Below, one piece after another: positions 14,302 to 15,320 of a stretch of 15,320 nt of DNA; the stretch's first letter is position 1, and each line of letters opens with the position of its first letter. Made by a program: the position numbers and the translations under genes. Location: positions 1 through 15,320 of the forward strand of contig CABRFZ010000034.1 in the NCBI GenBank assembly GCA_902470365.1. The letters run 5' to 3'. Below the pieces are notes generated by a model. That model made no database searches. It saw only the letters and a list, made by a program, of their open reading frames with translations, and had not been told where the DNA came from. Origin of the DNA: an uncultured Collinsella sp. GTDB lineage: Bacteria > Actinomycetota > Coriobacteriia > Coriobacteriales > Coriobacteriaceae.

Positions 14302-15207
14302 ATGGAACCTATTACAACGGGCATGCAAGGAGCAGCCGTCGAGGACGTGCAGTCTCGTCTCCTGCAGCTCGGCTACACGATTGATGCCGCCGAAGTCACC
14401 GACAAGTACTTTGGAGCCACCACTGAGCAGGCCGTCAGCACCTTCAGGCTCGACAGCGGCCTTGCTGCCGGTCATGCCGTCGATATCCCCTGCTGGAGCG
14501 CCCTTGTAGACGCTTCGTATAAGCTGGGCGACCGCACTCTCTATCTGCGCATGCCCAATTTCCATGGCGCCGATGTGCAGGCCCTGCAGCGCGCTCTCAA
14601 CGTTTTGGGCTTTGCCTGTGGCGAAGACGACGGCTACTTTGGTCCGCATACCGAGGCCGCCCTGCAGCAGTTCCAGGAAAATGTCGGCCTGTTTGCCGAC
14701 GGCATGGCCTTCCAGGACACCTACGCCTACATCAACCGCCTGCACCATGTGTGGGAGGGCAAGCCCTCGGTCACCGAAGCCGAGTCCCGTATCGGTTTTG
14801 CTCGCGCCGCCAACGTGCTCGAGCGCTTCCAGATTGCCGTTATCGGCGAGGACCCCATCGCACGCAGCGTTGCGTCGCGCATGTGGAATATCGCCACGGC
14901 AACGACCGACAACAGCGGCATGATGCTCTGCGACTCCGAGGTCCCAACCGACGTTGACCTGGTGCTCGAGATCGCAAGCGATGAGCTGCCCGCAGATGCA
15001 GCGCCGCGCGCCACGATCGCCCTCGCCGAGTGCCACAACCTGGCCCAGCGCATCCGCACCGCCAATGTCGCCGCGCAGCAGAAGCCGGCACGCATTCGCA
15101 TTGAGCTCACGGGCATGACGCGCTACAACGGCACCTTCACGGCCAGCGACGCGCAGACACTCGCCGTACGCCTGCTCGATGGCGTTTGCGATGCCCTCGC
15201 AGATTAG
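14302..15207 (+). CDS. Protein with two peptidoglycan-binding-1-like domains and a degenerate amidase-like C-terminus
   Basis: 301 residues, no signal peptide and no membrane segment, so probably cytoplasmic. Residues 7-70 and 80-147 are tandem PG_binding_1-like repeats, each with the G-x-x-V-x-x-x-Q-x-x-L-x-x-L-G pattern and the YFG-x-x-T-E-x-A-x-x-x-F core (36-48, 112-124). The C-terminal part (about 175-301) is not clearly recognisable, but VDLVLEIASDE (218-228) and IRIELTGMTRYNG…LLDGVCDAL resemble the late beta strand and last helix of Amidase_3 folds, without the zinc-binding His of SIHAN. ATG 14302 follows GAAAGGGG. The architecture recalls actinobacterial CwlM (tandem PG-binding domains plus amidase domain, cytoplasmic, regulating MurA). 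Assignment as a CwlM-like regulator is tentative; the domain repeat is well supported. Confidence 0.7.
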   Translation: MEPITTGMQGAAVEDVQSRLLQLGYTIDAAEVTDKYFGATTEQAVSTFRLDSGLAAGHAVDIPCWSALVDASYKLGDRTLYLRMPNFHGADVQALQRALNVLGFACGEDDGYFGPHTEAALQQFQENVGLFADGMAFQDTYAYINRLHHVWEGKPSVTEAESRIGFARAANVLERFQIAVIGEDPIARSVASRMWNIATATTDNSGMMLCDSEVPTDVDLVLEIASDELPADAAPRATIALAECHNLAQRIRTANVAAQQKPARIRIELTGMTRYNGTFTASDAQTLAVRLLDGVCDALAD

Positions 15208-15214
15208 GTAAACT
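15186..15214 (+). promoter_or_regulatory. Putative promoter of tRNA-Gln
   Basis: TTGCGA (15186-15191) and TAAACT (15209-15214) are separated by 17 bp. The expected transcript start is about 25 nt before the tRNA. The -35 lies inside the end of the preceding gene. Confidence 0.5.
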
Positions 15215-15245
15215 AGACGAGTTGCTTTTGGGCAACACCACACAT

Positions 15246-15320
15246 TGGGACGTAGTTCAACGGTAGAACTCCGGTTTTTGGTGCCGGCTGTTGGGGGTTC
15301 GAATCCCTCCGTCCCAGCCA
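15246..15320 (+). tRNA. tRNA-Gln (anticodon UUG)
   Basis: A full cloverleaf can be drawn: acceptor TGGGACG/CGTCCCA, D stem GTTC/GAAC, anticodon stem CCGGT/GCCGG with loop TTTTGGT (anticodon TTG), T stem GGGGG/CCCTC with loop TTCGAAT, discriminator G and an encoded CCA. It reads CAA (and CAG by wobble) codons. The gene ends exactly at the last base of the window, so what follows, possibly more tRNAs, is not visible. Confidence 0.95.

Noticed and set aside
15221..15236. Small hairpin GTTGC/GCAAC before tRNA-Gln as a terminator of the preceding gene
   Set aside because: Five-base stem with no T-run; more likely part of the tRNA leader.
14194..15243. Minus-strand open frame of 349 codons opposite the peptidoglycan-binding protein
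   Set aside because: The plus strand shows two recognisable domain repeats and a ribosome site; the antisense translation has none.

Overview
The window looks like chromosomal DNA from a high-GC, anaerobic, carbohydrate-fermenting actinobacterium. A Coriobacteriia member such as Collinsella is the best guess from the GC-rich codon use, a Tat-type lipoprotein signal, and the mix of Gram-positive-style starch genes with a PTS permease. This is inference; the window holds no rRNA or other phylogenetic marker. No phage, transposase or CRISPR genes are present, and gene density and codon use are even throughout.

Layout: (1) 1-375, the 3' end of a UDP-glucose 4-epimerase (galE) followed by a strong terminator. 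(2) 595-4496 (+), 4-alpha-glucanotransferase (malQ) and maltodextrin/glycogen phosphorylase (glgP), an intracellular alpha-glucan degradation pair ending in a terminator. (3) 4558-4953, a convergent intergenic region carrying six copies of a 15-nt motif in strictly alternating orientation, about 40 nt apart, then a terminator for the opposite strand. (4) 9318 down to 4954 (-), a four-gene sugar ABC importer read malE, malF, malG, msmX/malK, with a strong hairpin between malE and malF. (5) 10344 down to 9625 (-), a GntR/UTRA regulator resembling TreR. (6) 10574-13024 (+), divergent from the regulator, an alpha-glucoside-type PTS permease IICB fused to a complete HAD hydrolase. (7) 13138-14163 (+), a polyprenyl diphosphate synthase. 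(8) 14302-15207 (+), a protein with two peptidoglycan-binding-like domains, no signal peptide and a C-terminus resembling a degenerate amidase. (9) 15246-15320 (+), tRNA-Gln (anticodon UUG) with encoded CCA.

Regions 2 and 4-6 read as one functional group: uptake of maltose/maltodextrins (or a related alpha-glucoside) by an ABC system and a PTS, then MalQ and GlgP conversion to glucose and glucose-1-phosphate. Five near-identical 12-nt palindromes related to TTGTTTAAACAA lie upstream of malQ, malE (two) and in the gntR/PTS divergent region (two). They are good candidates for operators of the local GntR regulator and would join these units in one regulon.

The most unusual items are the PTS IICB-HAD fusion, which could couple import-phosphorylation to dephosphorylation of the imported sugar in one polypeptide, and the alternating inverted-repeat array between glgP and msmX.
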